Source: Rhyacichthys aspro (lineage: Eukaryota; Chordata; Actinopteri; Gobiiformes; Rhyacichthyidae). Taken from it: a stretch of DNA of 64,000 bases. A model generated the notes under the pieces. That model ran no database searches and was not told the origin of the DNA. It saw only the letters and a program-made list of their open reading frames with translations. The stretch lies in the NCBI GenBank assembly GCA_036850595.1, contig CM072161.1:6469905-6533904 (forward strand). The letters run 5' to 3'. The position numbers were made by a program, and so were the translations under genes. Below, in pieces: positions 1 through 13,930 of this stretch. The stretch's first letter is position 1; each line of letters begins with the position of its first letter.

Positions 1-3000
1 CTGCACAAACTTTGAGTGTGAATAAGGATATGTCACAGGTAGACGGATGTGCACTGGCAAAACTGCAAAGAGAAACAATGGTGGCTCGAAGTCAAAGACG
101 CCAGGTGAGGAGAAAAGACAAAGAGAGTATTTGCATAACAATAAAAGAAGCAAACTGAAATACACAGTTTAGGTTTAGGCCATGGTGACTTATAGTATTT
201 ATCCTTCTTTGTTCTTTTCTGGATTGTGGTGGATCACAGCTTTTGATTCTTATGATTTAGTATTTTTTCCTTTGGATCTGACCAGTTTTCCACATATCAC
301 AGTTGTGTCTGGATAATAGGACTTGTGAGCATTCTGTCCAAACTCTCTAATTTCTTCCATCTTGTGTAATGGGAGACGGAGACGAGCAGACAGATCATAT
401 CAGCGTTTCTTCTTTGTTTCGTGCCGTCATGCCCTGCTGCTTCCTCTTCAGTGTGAAGGACACCCAGAGCGCTGTTTAAAGATGACAAGACGGCACGACC
501 TCTGACCTTGTGTCTCCTGGTACTCACAATGGAAATAACTCGACCTCGGCCTTGACCCGTGTGAGGAAATGAACATGTCAGACTGGCAAAAAAAAAAAAA
601 AAAGTTCCATTGATGAACACACTATATTACTTTAATGAGAGATAGCCTGTGATAATTAGAAAGCAAGGCAGTCATTTACCCTGAAAATGATGAATTTTCT
701 CATTCAAATACACTTGCTGCACACACACAATGGTTTTTCTGAAGCCGGGAAACTTTTCAAGGCCAGAGATTTTTGGAGTGGAGTTAGTTAACCTTGTCCA
801 GAGTCAGTCCTTATCCTACTTCCTCACTGGCCTTAAGTGATGTGCCTCTCATAGCAGCCAATTAGGCGGTGTCATTTCTGGAGGTGTACTGGCCCGCGCT
901 TTGATAGATCATGCACCAGAAGCATGTGGAGGGAAAAAAAAGGCAGCCAAGCATGCTCCTAGGTCAGCTCCGTCCAACATCCAGCCGCCCCAGCATCAGT
1001 CAGCCAGCCTGTGTGATCAATGGGGAGGAAACTGTGTAGCTATTATTTATAGGATCACCAGGCCATTAGACCCAACTATCCACTTAGCCTTTGCCACTGA
1101 CTGTTTCTGTGTGCCAGACTAGAGAGAATTGGAGATTGAGGAGAGCTAGCCGGCCCATATTGTAGGAATCATTCTTTTTCATTTATCTCCATCCACACTA
1201 AATTTACTCCAGGCTCCGGCGATGGCAGGCCATTACACAACATTTACAAAGCCCACTCAGTGATGTAGAACCGAGCAGAAACTGTTGCAAATGGCCGACT
1301 GCGCTTCACAAATTAGAGCTATGTGGGGAATATGTAATTGAAGAACAGTTCTAAAGAGTGGACTGGTTTAATTGGGCATTTGTCCCTTCATAGTGTAGTT
1401 TGTTTGGCTTTACTGTGCAAGCCACAGGTTATTTTACATTGTTAGGCAAATGTTTATGCATACCAATTTAAAAGTACAAGACATACAGTAATTATATCGG
1501 AATAACTTTTCAAAAATTGTTCAAATGTAGTGTAACATACCCCAGGAGACCTAATTATATAAATGTTTTACAGCAGTAATTGTCTTTATTTATACCCGCA
1601 TAATTAAAAACAATTTATTCACTGTTAAACGTGTTGCCGTATGTAAAGCCATTTTTCGTCACAGTCTCAGGTTTTTAATTAGCACGAATCAGACATCCTA
1701 TTTAGTTTGTAAATGTGTCTGTAATAAATGAAACAATGGCTTTCATAACTTGTAACGTTACCAGTAAGTATCTCGTCTAAACTTTGTGTCAAATATTGTG
1801 TACAGTTGGCAAAAAATGTATATAAAATAATATGCACAACATTACTTCCTAGTCCAACTGTCGCCTAGGGAGGACAAACTGCACTCTGCTAGAGTAAAAG
1901 CACGCATTTCTTTTCAAACACAGGTTATGAAGACTTTTGAGATTCACAAACTATTCTGTTCTATAAAGGCAAAATGTAGTATCTGCATATTTTGTCAAAA
2001 TTGAGCTAAGACTAAAAACGAGCTTCGTATAATCAGTTTTATATGTTGACAAAGTTTTATGGCTCAGTTGAATTTGCAGTAACTACAAAGTGATACAAAG
2101 GTAGAGTGTAGTGACAGTCCCGAATGTTCTAACACAGTTACTCACTCTGCCTTCGTATTGGCCTCTGTTTAGTCTCTTTGTCATTTACTGCAAAATGTTG
2201 TTTAGTCTTACTTCTTATTATTTATTTAGAAAATAACTAAGCTATGAAACTTGAAATTCTTTGTTTACACATGGTGTTACCTTCTGCACTAAGTAATGAC
2301 TATGCCACTTTGTCAAGGGGTCTAAATTCCTAGTGCACTCAGATATAGTGTCCTTACATTTTCCCACAATTTATCAGAAAAAGCAGTGAAAAGTGATGGT
2401 TACTATACAGTCAAAACAGACCATCAATTAAAACAATAAACCATATCAGGATGAAAAAAAAGGTTTTAATTTTTCAAATCCTACATTTCTGTCTATTTCA
2501 AACATTCTGTATCATTCTACAAACTGGCAGTTCATGGTGCATTCCTCCTAGAACAATATGCTAGACTTCATCATATCTGAGATGCTTTTCATGAGAAGAA
2601 TGCTGTGTACATAAACACTCCATATAAACCTTATTGTCATGACGACCTCATTTTCTAAAGATTCTCATTCCTCTGACCTGTGTGTGAGCTATGCTTGTTT
2701 TAAACTTATTGTTATTCTGTGCAACATAAGTCAAGACTTCTTCCTTCCTTTTTCTTGAGATAATTAGTGTTTGTGTTGAAGACGTCGCCTCATAACAAAA
2801 TGATGTGTTGTATTATCATATGCTGCACGTGCGGTAAATACTTTGAAGAAGGTGGAGGAGTTTGCTGCAATCAAAGAGGCTATGCTACGCGCTAACCTCT
2901 TTGGGGGCGCATTAAGTTAATAAGCAGGCAGCGCACTTTGCCTTTCATCTCAGGGAGAATATGTTTGTGGAAAGAAGATGCATCATATCCTTACTATGTT

Positions 3001-3665
3001 TCTAATGGCCTCTATTAATAATTCATGACCATTGAATACTGACTGCAGTCTCTACTCAAGCCCCTATATGGCTTTGTCTCAGTAGATTTAGATGCTGGGG
3101 GCACCACTGTGGATCGATGAGTCTTGTGAGTGCATTTTAAGTGCAGCTTGATGTCACACGCTGGGATGAAGTTTGTTTTGATTTTCTCCTTGGTCTAAGA
3201 GCCCTAGAGGGTTAGAGGTGACTAACCCTGCTCAATGAACCACTTACCTTTTTCCTTAAAGTGAAACTGTGCTTATAGATCACAGCTTTTGTTAGTTTTT
3301 TGTTTTTTTTTCCTCCTTAGAATTCCTGTTGATTGGTCAAAGAGTCAGAATCATGCTTAGAAAAATCACACTCTTTTGACTAATGCTGTTAATATTAAAG
3401 AAGTTGCAGCTGTTAAGGCAATTACCAGTATGATATAATGGTATAATAATGTAAAACTATTTTTTTTATTTAAAAAAAATCTGGGATCTAATAGACATCA
3501 TCATACATCAATATAAAATATGTAGTGTATTGTGATTTTAGGCTTATGTTTGAACAAGAACAAAGCCTATTGCTACAGAAAGTAAAATTAAATGAACAAT
3601 ATCAATTAGAAGTCAGTGTGCATGTTCAGAAAGGAAGAAATGTAAAATGTGCAATAAAAAGAGTC

Positions 3666-4622
3666 TTAAAGGTCCTATATTATACTATTTTGAACATTAT
3701 ACAGTGTATTTTGGATACATGTAGGTTACCATATCACGTTTTGCAACATGAAACACACAATAATGATCTTATACAAGCGGTTTGGATGAGGTCTCATCAT
3801 GAGTCCAAAGTGAACGGTCTGATTTGGCGCTGTCACTTTAAGACTCAGCTCTTCCGTGTTGGCTCCGCCCACTTCCTGCCTGACGTCACGCTAGAGCTAA
3901 CGCTGCCGCTGGAAACAGACTGAAGTAAACACGGTACATCTAGTAATAACTTTTTCAGCAATGGCTTTGAGAGTAACTGAGCCATATATCTTCTGATTCT
4001 GAGTTTGAAGAACATGAGCAAACACAAAGACCTCGAAGGCTTCTACAAGACGTTTCTGCTTGGTAAATGAGAAACTATTTATTGTGTATGTTTCTATGGT
4101 GTAGCTCGTAGCATAGCGCGTGTTAACTGCTTCTGTTTATAGGTGCACATGTGGAATTGGCCGTACAATGCCTACTGAAGTTGAGAATGTATGCCGCCTG
4201 GAGACTCCTAAGGTAGCTGGTGTGCAGTGTATTGAAAGAACTGTAATAAAGTAGCCTAGCAATATGTAGAGCTATGCAGTAATACATGTGTGCATGTTGC
4301 TGACTGTAAGTAAGCTAACACAGTAGCAGCGATGCTTCTCTGTGTCTGAGCTGCAGAGCACGACACTTGTTGACAGTGCAGGAGAGAGGGGCAGGAGGAG
4401 TGTGGAGGAGCACTTCCTGGAGAGGAGTGGTTTATTTCACATATTGATGTCATTGCGTGAAACAGCTCGTTGAAAGGACTGTAGCTCAAACTAAATAAAT
4501 TACTTAAACATGCGCAAATGAAACAAAACACAACTTTGGGTATGTGTTTGAGGTAGAAACAATGTTAAATCAAATGTTTAAAAGCTCAGAAAAGTCGATT
4601 TAGCATAATATGGGACCTTTAA
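3666..4622. mobile_element. TTAA-flanked non-autonomous DNA transposon (piggyBac-like target site)
   Basis: The left end reads TTAA then AGGTCCTATATTAT; the right end, read on the other strand, is TTAA then AGGTCCCATATTATGC. Inverted termini inside a TTAA duplication over 957 bp fit a cut-and-paste element of the piggyBac type. It has no transposase-like frame; the 132-codon open frame starting at 3525 crosses the left edge and is incidental. The middle has a GC-richer block (3830-3920, with ccgcccacttcctgcctgac) that is also familiar from dispersed fish repeats. Superfamily assignment rests on the TTAA and the ends only. Confidence 0.7.
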
Positions 4623-4967
4623 ATACATTAGACTACATGATTACATGAGACTTAATATTCAGTTAGATTGTTATAGGCATCAGCAGCATTGTAGAGTAGA
4701 CTGTTCTACAGTGTATCCAGTTCTTCAGTGAATAGAACTGAGCAGGCACTGTTTTACATATGTTTAATGCTGTTTATGACTGTAGTCTAAAATAAAATGA
4801 TAGAAAGTGAGCAATATAAGGTATACTAAATTAAAACTATTCATACAAGTAAAATATTTACTGTTGAGGGATGAATGATAGAGACACTAATTTAAACATC
4901 TGGAATTAATAAGAACTTACATGGCCATTTTAAGATTTAAACTGCTTTAACAGCCATCTTTGTGCTA

Positions 4968-5014
4968 CTTACACCAAGTTCCTCCGGGGAACAATAAAGT
5001 ATCTGTTTTATAAG
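4968..5014 (+). repeat. LINE-type 3' tail remnant
   Basis: The string ttcctccggggaacaataaa followed by gtatctg matches the familiar 3' end of fish non-LTR elements (a cctcggggatcaataaagtatct type tail). Only the tail is recognisable, as expected for a 5'-truncated copy. It is similar in kind to the tail at 49060-49125. Confidence 0.5.
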
Positions 5015-8000
5015 CCACATAGGATTTAATATAATTACATCATGCGGCAGACATTGTGACTAATATATTATACATTCCATGTATCAAGTCGTGTCAAACG
5101 GCTGGTAATTTTGGTGAAGTTATCTTTCATAATTTTAAATGAGCTCAGGGGGGGCACATGGTGCAATGTAGTCATCATTTGTCACCGTTGAGCTTAATGA
5201 TATTTGGCATGTGCTCTTGACTGGTGACCTGCTCTGTGGGAACTTTGAAGGTCTAAAGTGCCCCGGCATGACAAGTGAGCCCCAGTCTGCCTGAGTCTGT
5301 GCCACCACACGGCCCTCCTTGAACCCTGTGACTTAATACACTGATGAAAGACCTCTGGGTATTATTTGCAAAAGGCACCTTCATTTGTATGAGTCTGAGC
5401 TGATCCATGATCTGGAGCCGGTTCCAACAAAGGTTTTAGTCCGCTCATGTGAAACGAAGTCCTACTGCAGAACATTGCCTTTACAAGTTTATTTACTTTT
5501 TCATTATTTATGGCAAATGCGCTTTTTGATGAATATATAGAAAATGGTATTAAATATGCATGTCTGTCTGGCAGCGGCTGATTTCTTGACATTTGTCTGA
5601 GAAGCTAAAGAGACAAAGGAGAGCTCTTCTGAGATATGATAACAGTAGAAGGGATGTTTGGCCACTGGGGTTTCAGTTTGGATGAATATATGTCAGAGCT
5701 GTCTGTTTGCAGTCGATTGACATACTCATCTTACAACACACTGCATTAGAATACGGCTTCAAAGAGAAATTGAATGTTTTTTTAGTGTAACTTAACTAAC
5801 TCTATTGTAAACCTAGGGGACGTGTCTCACGAGATGAACTAATAAAAGGTAACCAGTATAAGCCTTGTTTAGTCATTAGAGAACTTCTACAAATCCCAGA
5901 GGACTGGTTATACAAAAATGACCACTCTATCTTATACAAAGGCGTCTATAGTCTTAAGAAACTGTCGAAAAAGATGATAAAGGCGAAAAGAGCAATTTTT
6001 ATTATCACATATTTGAGGTAATGTCACCAATTGGACTCAGAAAAATAACAAAAGTCAGACTATTGAGCTTTTGGAGCCAATATAATGTAGTTCATTTGTT
6101 ATTTAGTTAATGTTAAAACACAGCTCCATTTCATATACACGCATAACATAATTTTTCTCTGTTGGAAAGATGTGTGAATGTTGGTGCATTCCAGCTGAGA
6201 GCATCTGAGCACAGTTGCAGATAAAGTAATAGAGCTAATCTCAACCTGCATTTGGCCCTTGTTCATTTACATACAACGATATTTAACCTCGAAAGACCAA
6301 CCTCAACACTGACTTACTGTGAAGTAGGATTTGACAAAGAACTTGACGAGCCTTTCATCAGATTGTAGATACAAAGAACAACATCACATTTAAGTGTGAA
6401 TCTTCTCTGATCACAGTGTTAGTATAGCCGAGGAACTTTGTCTCCCAAAGCTACGTTAAAACTAAAGAACAAAGCCCTTTCATTCTCAGATATTATCAAA
6501 AGAAGAACTTTTCTCACTCAGAGACTCTGCCAACTCAAAGAACACATAAAAGTTCTTTCAGAAGCCATGCAAACTCATCAGAGGACTGGATGAATATCCT
6601 GTCGGGCATTGTCTACAGTAGATTCTATGAGCTGCCCTTGGAGCAGCGAGATGTGTTTCTTGATGACATTGCAAGAGAGTCACGTCTTTTCAAAGTTCTG
6701 TTCATTTCCATCAGACAAGGCCGAGCTACCCGCCAGATAAGCATCGCAGCCTTTAATGAATTTTAGCTCGTGTGGGCTGATAAATGAACAAGAAGGATTC
6801 CAACAAATGGGCCGACTAGCCGCTGAACCTCACGAGACTGAAAAATGTCTGACGCACTCAAGCTGTTAGCAGACTTAATACTTTTAATGAGCCCCTTTAA
6901 TTTTGAATATTGTTGTTACGGGCAGGGACTGGAAGAGCAGGACTCCTCTGGTGTGTGCCGACTGATTTATTGCATTTATAGTTCGCTCTGCAGCTACGTT
7001 TATACAAGACAAGTGGAAGCGAGTGCTCCGGCAAATTTGGCTTGATGTGTAGAGCTGTGAAAGGCGGAATATTATTCACAGGGGTACTTTTATCCTCGGC
7101 TTAGCTTTGTGTCCAGCTCAATTAAGCAAAGCTCATGCACTTTTCTCAGACAGTGAGCCTCGATTATCATCAGAGGAGCTGCTGGCCATGTCCCACCAGC
7201 CACTCTCCTCTTTCCTCTATTTATTCTGCTTGTGGAAACAGAAGGTACCAGAGAGGCGGGGGTCTAACTGGCCTATTTTCATGTGTCAGTTTGGGACACA
7301 GCGGGAAAGTCTAGGATCGTGTGTGTGGATATTTCTTGGCCATGTCAATTGCTCTGTGCCTCCTGAAACTCCTTCTGGGGTAAATCTTTTATTCCCCATA
7401 CAAGTGTTGCCTCCTTGTATTTAAGGGTCTTCTAGAGGAGAAAACAAGTGAGATATCACATAGACACATGACCTACGAGTGACCCCACAGAATGAAAAGG
7501 GAAAGGAAGTGCAGCAGTTATGTGGTTGTGGTCAAAGATGAGACATTGAACCCTGCAGCGTGAGGTCTTTACTCATAAACTCAAACCATTTCTTTTTGCA
7601 CAATGTCAGTCGTAATTGTAGAGCTCCTCGGTGTAAAATTATATATACATAAATAAACATTTAAACAAGTTAGTTCACAGAAGAAAAGGTGCATTTTTTT
7701 ATTTCTAAAGACTACTTTTTAGAGTTTTGAAGCAGCAACTGAAAAAGCATGATCCCTGCAGTGTTTTACTTTGTTTTGGGGATGAATAACTGCAAACAAT
7801 CTGCTGACCCCAGAGAGCACACTAGAATGTAAAGAATAGATTTGGTCAGACATGGCAAAGTAAGGCCTTTCAAATTAAAAAAAAGGCAAGAGACTGAGGT
7901 CCAGATTGCTCCGATGTTCAGCACATTGCAATAGTCAAGATGGATTTCTTTGTCAAGTTTAGATTTTTAGTTGAGACACTGCCTTTTATAAACAGTTTGT

Positions 8001-11000
8001 TGGTAAAAATCCTCGCCCTTTTCTGACCTTTCTGAACTCATACTCTAATGAGACTTCACCCGAAATAGGATTTGCAAATAGTTTTTTTATCCCACAATCG
8101 CCCGTAAGCGAGGCCTGTAGTTAATTCAGGTCCAAACCACACTGTGCCTGCTCCTCGGCAGTGTGTCTGTATTTGTAAATTATTCATCTGGCTTGTCAGA
8201 TCAGATAATATTGATTCAGATATTCAGCTGTAAGCAGTGGCTTTAGTTTGAGACTTTTGACATTTGATTACACTACATCCAGTATTTATCAGTTAAAGAG
8301 ACAAGAGACGAGATAAAGTTTGAACATTTTATTTCAAATTTTTACCTTATTTATACAAGGAGGGCCCAATGAGAGTGCGGTAGATGTCATTGTTTGGCAT
8401 TGTATGAGAGAGTTATAATTATTAACACATTTTGTGCCAGTAGAGGGAGTCTGTCATCAACAAACACAAGTGTCTAAGAATAAAAAAGTGACTCCATTTT
8501 GTAAAGTGCTTCCCAAAATACAGATTTACTTGACTTATCTTGTCAATTGTGTGTTGGGCGCCTTCCTTTTCTCCTTCCCCTTTGTGCACCACTCCCCTGC
8601 TGTTCAGTGATTGCTGCAAATGTTTGAAGCTACATCTAGCCCCTTCCAGCAGAGTGGAAACATGTGACCTGACCCGTACCCAACAGTGGAATGGAGGTTT
8701 AAGCGACACAGTTGGTGATGGGTTTACAAAAGATGCTTGTGTCTTCTTCCCTTTGTCCAGATTTCCTTTTCTTAGGGCGCTGCTGTGAGGCTGCTGCTGT
8801 ACTTAGTCAGCTCGACTGTACAGAAGAAATTAGCTTACACATGCTTTTCTCTGAAGAACATAAATAAAAGGACGGCTTAGAAGCATTATCTGCAATTTAA
8901 AGGCCGTCCATACAGGTTCAAAGAGAGGGCCCTTGGGATGGAAGTTACATTCAATACGAGATCACATGGCTACTTCACTGTGTTTATTAGCTGGGCCATT
9001 TTGCTTGAACACCATGATACATTAATGGAGGTGGTGACTGGCAGCTTGCTCCCCGGCTGAGTTGTTTATATCTGTTAATATTTTATCTGCCATCATTTAA
9101 CTGACCGACAGCTCTACACTGTCAAAGGATTTCACATTAATGTTAAATGAAGTTTAATGCTGCTTAGGCAACAGTTCCAGCCACACAGTTTGATTGGATG
9201 AGACGTCATTATCAAAGGCAGGCTGGGTATAATGATCAAGATATCAGAAATTAAATGATGACAAATTAGTACTTTTTTTTTTGGTCAGATTTCCAAGAAG
9301 AGCAACATTAATCTCCATATTGTTCTGCCCTACTATACGCTATTGTCTTCACTAGCTTCACTACCTGCTGTTTTATTATGTATTTCTTGCACTTTCTCAG
9401 GCTGACTTTTCCTTGGCAGTCTTATAAGATTGGGAAACATGCACTATATTTTATTTTCTGAAAGTAACAACATGATTAAACTCCATTTTAAGTGTGCTGT
9501 TGGAAAATCCCAGCCGCTTTATGTAACTGTTCCAACGAGTTTGCAAATGCTCATTGGCCACTTTTATTCCACGCTGCTGTATCTTTTCAAAAGGCTTTTC
9601 AGCAGCAGCCGTCCTATCATTTTAATGTAAGACACAGCAGACATTAATTGTCCCTGAGAGTTTTCGCGTTAGAGCTCCATATATCTCTGTTTTATTGGGT
9701 GTTTTATATAAACGCTGGCTGTGGAACTCCTGATGCGCCACTAATCGACAAAATAGCTCTTATCCTCCTCCAGCTGTCAGTGGTCTTCAAAGAAGCTCAA
9801 CAATAAGCAAAGGGGCTGCAGCGTGGTGCTTTACTTGACGGGCTATAGCTTTATGACAGTTACATGGCATTTTCAGACATTCTACAGCACTTTCATGTCA
9901 CCTGTGATTGCACAGTTCTTTCTGTTATGTTCTTGTCTGGATCTGTGCTGTACAAACCGTTCAGAAAATATGTCTCTAAAATGTATTGTCTACAGAGGAA
10001 AGCAACACAAAGACTTTTTCTTTTTCTTCTGTGAAGGCCAGTAAACACTGTGACAATGTGAGAGAATGTAAGAATTCTGAACTTTCAGAGATCTAATTCC
10101 TAGTTTTCAGTCACGTGACGTTTGTGGTACTCTGGAGGGCAAACGTGTTCTCTTTTGTTTAGATTAGTTCATAAAAAAAAATTTTAAAAACCACTCATTT
10201 GAACACAAGCTGCAAATTTTGACAACTGGAGATTATACAACCCCCGTCTCCATTTAGTAGGTTTAGTGTTATAATGTTTGATTATTTCAGAAAATGCAAT
10301 ACAATTGTTAATATATCACCAAAAATGTATTTAAGGTTACCTTTGTTGAAATGCTTGCTGCACTTCTACTATTGTACAACTACCCCAGGTTAATATTAGG
10401 GCCACAAAGAAAGAAAAGCAACCTACACATCTGAGAGTAACACTGTACTGATAATAACGAGAAATAAAGTAACTGCTTTATTTTACAATTACTGTTGAAA
10501 CTTAACTACTCCATTGTTAATACATGTCATTCCTGATGCTCGGAGTGAGGCTCCATTACTGCTGCAAACAACCACAGACTGTAATCCCCAGTGAGCGTGT
10601 GCTTTTATCGACTAATACAACTTCATTCTTGCTTTGTAACAACGGGCAGCACATGACAGTAATGTTTTACTCTTAAGAATGTGAGGTCACGTGAAAACTA
10701 TGGATGCTTGTTTGTGCAGCATTCATTGTTACCATCATTTAAGTCCATTTACCATTATTTATCACGTGGCTAATGGAGTTATGGCTCGTTTTTTCATACC
10801 AGCCAAAACTAGTTGCTGTGTTGTGACCAGGTGAAAAACATACTCGATGAGAGCTTCTATTTTATTATATTTAATTGCTTTACGTTGAAAGACAATGAAA
10901 ACTGTGGAATTTCCAAACTATCATCTCATTAGACAGACCTTTTCCTTTGATACCTTGTTGTTTTATAGGTCCGATTATTTTTGTTCTTATTAGGAGGTGT

Positions 11001-12010
11001 GATAACAGAGCAGGCATCCTAACAGGAACTGAAAAGAAGCTAATCATCAATAATTGACTGCATCATAATCAATTTAATGTCAGAAATGAAACAACGTCCA
11101 AGTAATGCATACAGTTTTAGCTTAGTCCCTCTTTAACTTGACTTCATCTTGTCCATGTCACTGGAGCCACCATTTTTTTTTAAAAACTGCCTTTTAAAGA
11201 GCTTGAAACTTACTGTATCTTTATCATGATAATTTAATATTAGAGGAAAATGATCCTTTATGAATCTTAGGTTAATTGATCAGTCCTAACCATCCGATGA
11301 GCTCAGACACTGGAACTAAACTGAACACTGGGCAGAAAACTGGTGGCTTTGGAAAATTCAAGTTCAATTCAAATTCTAAGCTGTGGTAAAATGCTGGATA
11401 AAGCTCTCTGCTCTGAGCTGACCTATCTTGGCCGAGTACATGTGTAACTGGCATCGCACAGCACATCAGCAATCATCCAAAACGACTCAGCGGTTACAGA
11501 AGGCATGCGATGCAGAAATGATGAGTGGAATATTTGACAGAGTGATGCTCCCTGGAAGATGTCCAGGCAGCTCTTAATGATTCCTGTCTAGACTAAATAA
11601 ATATTTGAAAGAGTCCACTTCAAGACTGCTGCCGCTGGTGCTCGGGAAGCAGAATTATCATCCAGTTAAGAGTTAACGGATCTTATTCCTGCGGGCCGTC
11701 TGAGTCAAGTTAATCATTTTTGACACATTAAGATGCCATTATATGGTGTAAACGCTCAGTGGAAGTGCTCTTGGATGCGAGGAAGAGGCTGGAGGAGGAT
11801 GCTCGAATCCTGATCCACCCCAGAGAGGCAATTAAAGCTATAATATGTGATTTTCAACTGTGTGTGTGTCAACATGTTCAAGTTTCTGCTCTGCCCATGC
11901 AGTAGTCTGGACTTTGGAGGTTCAAACTGAGCAAACACAGAGGCCAGGATTATTTTTATTATCAATTAAAGTAAAGCTCATTAGTAAAGCTTTAATATAC
12001 AAGATTCTGT

Positions 12011-12030
12011 GAAAAAAAAAAAAAAAAAAC
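12011..12030. repeat. Poly(A) tract
   Basis: This is a run of about 17 adenines after gtg. No recognisable retroelement body precedes it, so it is listed as a simple repeat. Confidence 0.8.
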
Positions 12031-12074
12031 TTACACAATCAAATAATATTTATTCTTCAGCTGTGTCCCTAACA

Positions 12075-12133
12075 ATGTAAACTAACAAACCAACAACCAA
12101 TTTCTTTGTTTTTGTTGGTTTGTTTGTTTACAT
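12075..12133. repeat. Inverted repeat, 22-bp arms with 15-bp loop
   Basis: The left arm (12075-12096) begins ATGTAAACTAACAAACC. The right arm (12112-12133) is its reverse complement with a single mismatch (T against A at arm position 9). The spacer is 15 bp. Such a stem could be a foldback remnant of a mobile element or an RNA hairpin; no further motif separates these. Confidence 0.85.
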
Positions 12134-13179
12134 GGGGGGACTTCTTTCAGTGTTTAGCTCTGTCTATCACTATCTTGACTCATTTATGACCAGAGTTGAC
12201 CTTCACTGATGACCACTGACAAGCATTTACCTAAAGTTCTGCCTTTAACGAGTATCAAGACATCCTCTTAGCATAATACACTTTATTTTTTCCTTGTTTA
12301 ATCTTGGCATTCACAGAAGGGAGACTATAAATTGTCTTCTTCTACTTTTTTTGATTGTACATTTGTGCACCAACAAATTTAGCCACGTTTTGGGGTTTTT
12401 TTTAATTATTTTTAAATTCATCATTTAAAAAACATGCATTTTGTGTTTTCATCTGTGGCTTGCCATGCTGTACAGAAAATTTGACTGAAGCATGAGTCAA
12501 GAGGGTGTCAAAGGTAACAGCTTTGGCCCCCATCTTTTGTCCATTGCTTTAATTTATGCTTTGAATATTGGCCTCTACAGTATAAATCAGTAAGGATTTA
12601 TTCACATTAAAGCTCTGCATCACATTGTACAGCAGGCAAACGGAAATGACCTTAAATCTGTCACAAAAGACATTGATCATCCCTCGCTGTGCCATGACTC
12701 AACGTCCTGCCAGCGGGTGTTCTTCAGACGGACATTTCCAAACACTCCCTAATTCATACCTTAGCCAGCGTCCTGCTAAAGATAGTGGCAATAAGCCAGG
12801 GACAATTTCAGCAATCCTTTTAATGTGTCCCACGCTGTACGCCCTTCAAATGGTGCTGTTAGACAATTCACTTTAGCTCAGCGCCTTTACACTGTATGAC
12901 ACAGACGCTTTTCTTATTGCTCAAAGTGACACTTTATAATCTCATATAAAGTATCAGGATTTAAATGGAGGATTTCTTGTTGACATGTATTAGATTATAC
13001 ACATTTGACTGTTACCTCAAAGAACGGACTCTAGTTATTATGTGCACAAGTTTTGAAGGCACTGGATAATTGAATATTTGTACAACAGCATTACAAGCGC
13101 TTGCTAAAATGCAAATCCCTTATTCTCACCACTTTGTAAGAGTCTTCCCGATGAACTCTCATTCACTCCTCCCTGTCTT

Positions 13180-13340
13180 TTAAATGAGGACAAGTATGTT
13201 GACACACAAATGCCTCCTAATGGATGCTGGAACTGGGCTAATTAATGGGCCCATCAGTGTAACAGCTGATGTTTAATATATCACCGTGATTACGGCGGGA
13301 CATTAGCTCAAGTGCCTCTCTTTCCACTGTTTTGTCTCAG
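13180..13340. promoter_or_regulatory. Candidate intronic conserved/regulatory element
   Basis: This is a balanced-composition block with gggctaattaatgggccc at its core (a TAATTA homeodomain-type site inside a near-palindrome), followed by cagctgat and gattacggcggg. It is surrounded by AT-rich, ordinary intron. No alignment is available to show conservation. Confidence 0.25.
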
Positions 13341-13409
13341 TGCTTATTTATGCACTTTGTCCAACACAGAAATAGATTCTGAAGTGCTCACTCAAAGCTA
13401 CCAGGGGCA

Positions 13410-13560
13410 CACTGTAAAAAGTATTTAGGCAGTTTAACTTAAAAAATGAAGTACAATTTCTAGTAAGTTATGAATCATCCTTAGTTCACCATTGTTAATT
13501 GTTCTAACTAGATACTTCAAGTTATTACAACATATTGTATACAGCTAACATGGGCAAGAA
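13410..13560. repeat. Probable fragment of a dispersed fish DNA element (CACTGTAAAAAG type)
   Basis: The string cacactgtaaaaagtattt, followed by aagtttaact-like and taacttaaaaaatgaagt-like AT-rich sequence, resembles the starts of short hAT-like repeats common in fish. No matching second end or target duplication was found, so the boundaries are approximate. Confidence 0.35.
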
Positions 13561-13699
13561 CTGCATACATGTCTTGAATTAACTTATTTTTGGCGTATTT
13601 GTGATTATATTTGCATTTATTAGATTCAGAGAAGGTTGTGCACTGCCTTGCCTGTAGTTCACCAATTTCTTTTTTTTTTGTTTGTTTTGTTTTGGATGA

Positions 13700-13930
13700 C
13701 TTTTCAAACAGTTTCCAGTGAGTTTTAAACCAGTTTTCAGTTTATTTCCATAATATTTTCAATGTGTTTTGAATAAGTTGCCAATGAGTTGTGCAGTAAA
13801 TTTCCAGACAGTTTCTCCAAGTACTTTTCAATACATTTCCAGTGAGTTTCAACCACTGTTAGTTTTCACTGCATTTCCAATTTGAAGCCCAGTACTTTCC
13901 GACCATTTTTACAATCATTTTCAAGTTTGA
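13700..13930. repeat. Degenerate tandem array built on a cagtttccagtgagttt-like unit
   Basis: Variants of tttccagtgagttt, ttttcaatgtgtttt, ttgccaatgagttg, tttccagacagtttc, tttccagtgagtttc and atttccaattt recur every 20-35 bp across the segment. The spacing is irregular and copies are diverged, as expected for an old minisatellite. It has no link to coding sequence. Confidence 0.55.

Noticed and set aside
3525..3923. 132-codon open frame on the + strand
   Set aside because: It runs across the left edge of the TTAA-flanked element at 3666, so it cannot be an old gene.
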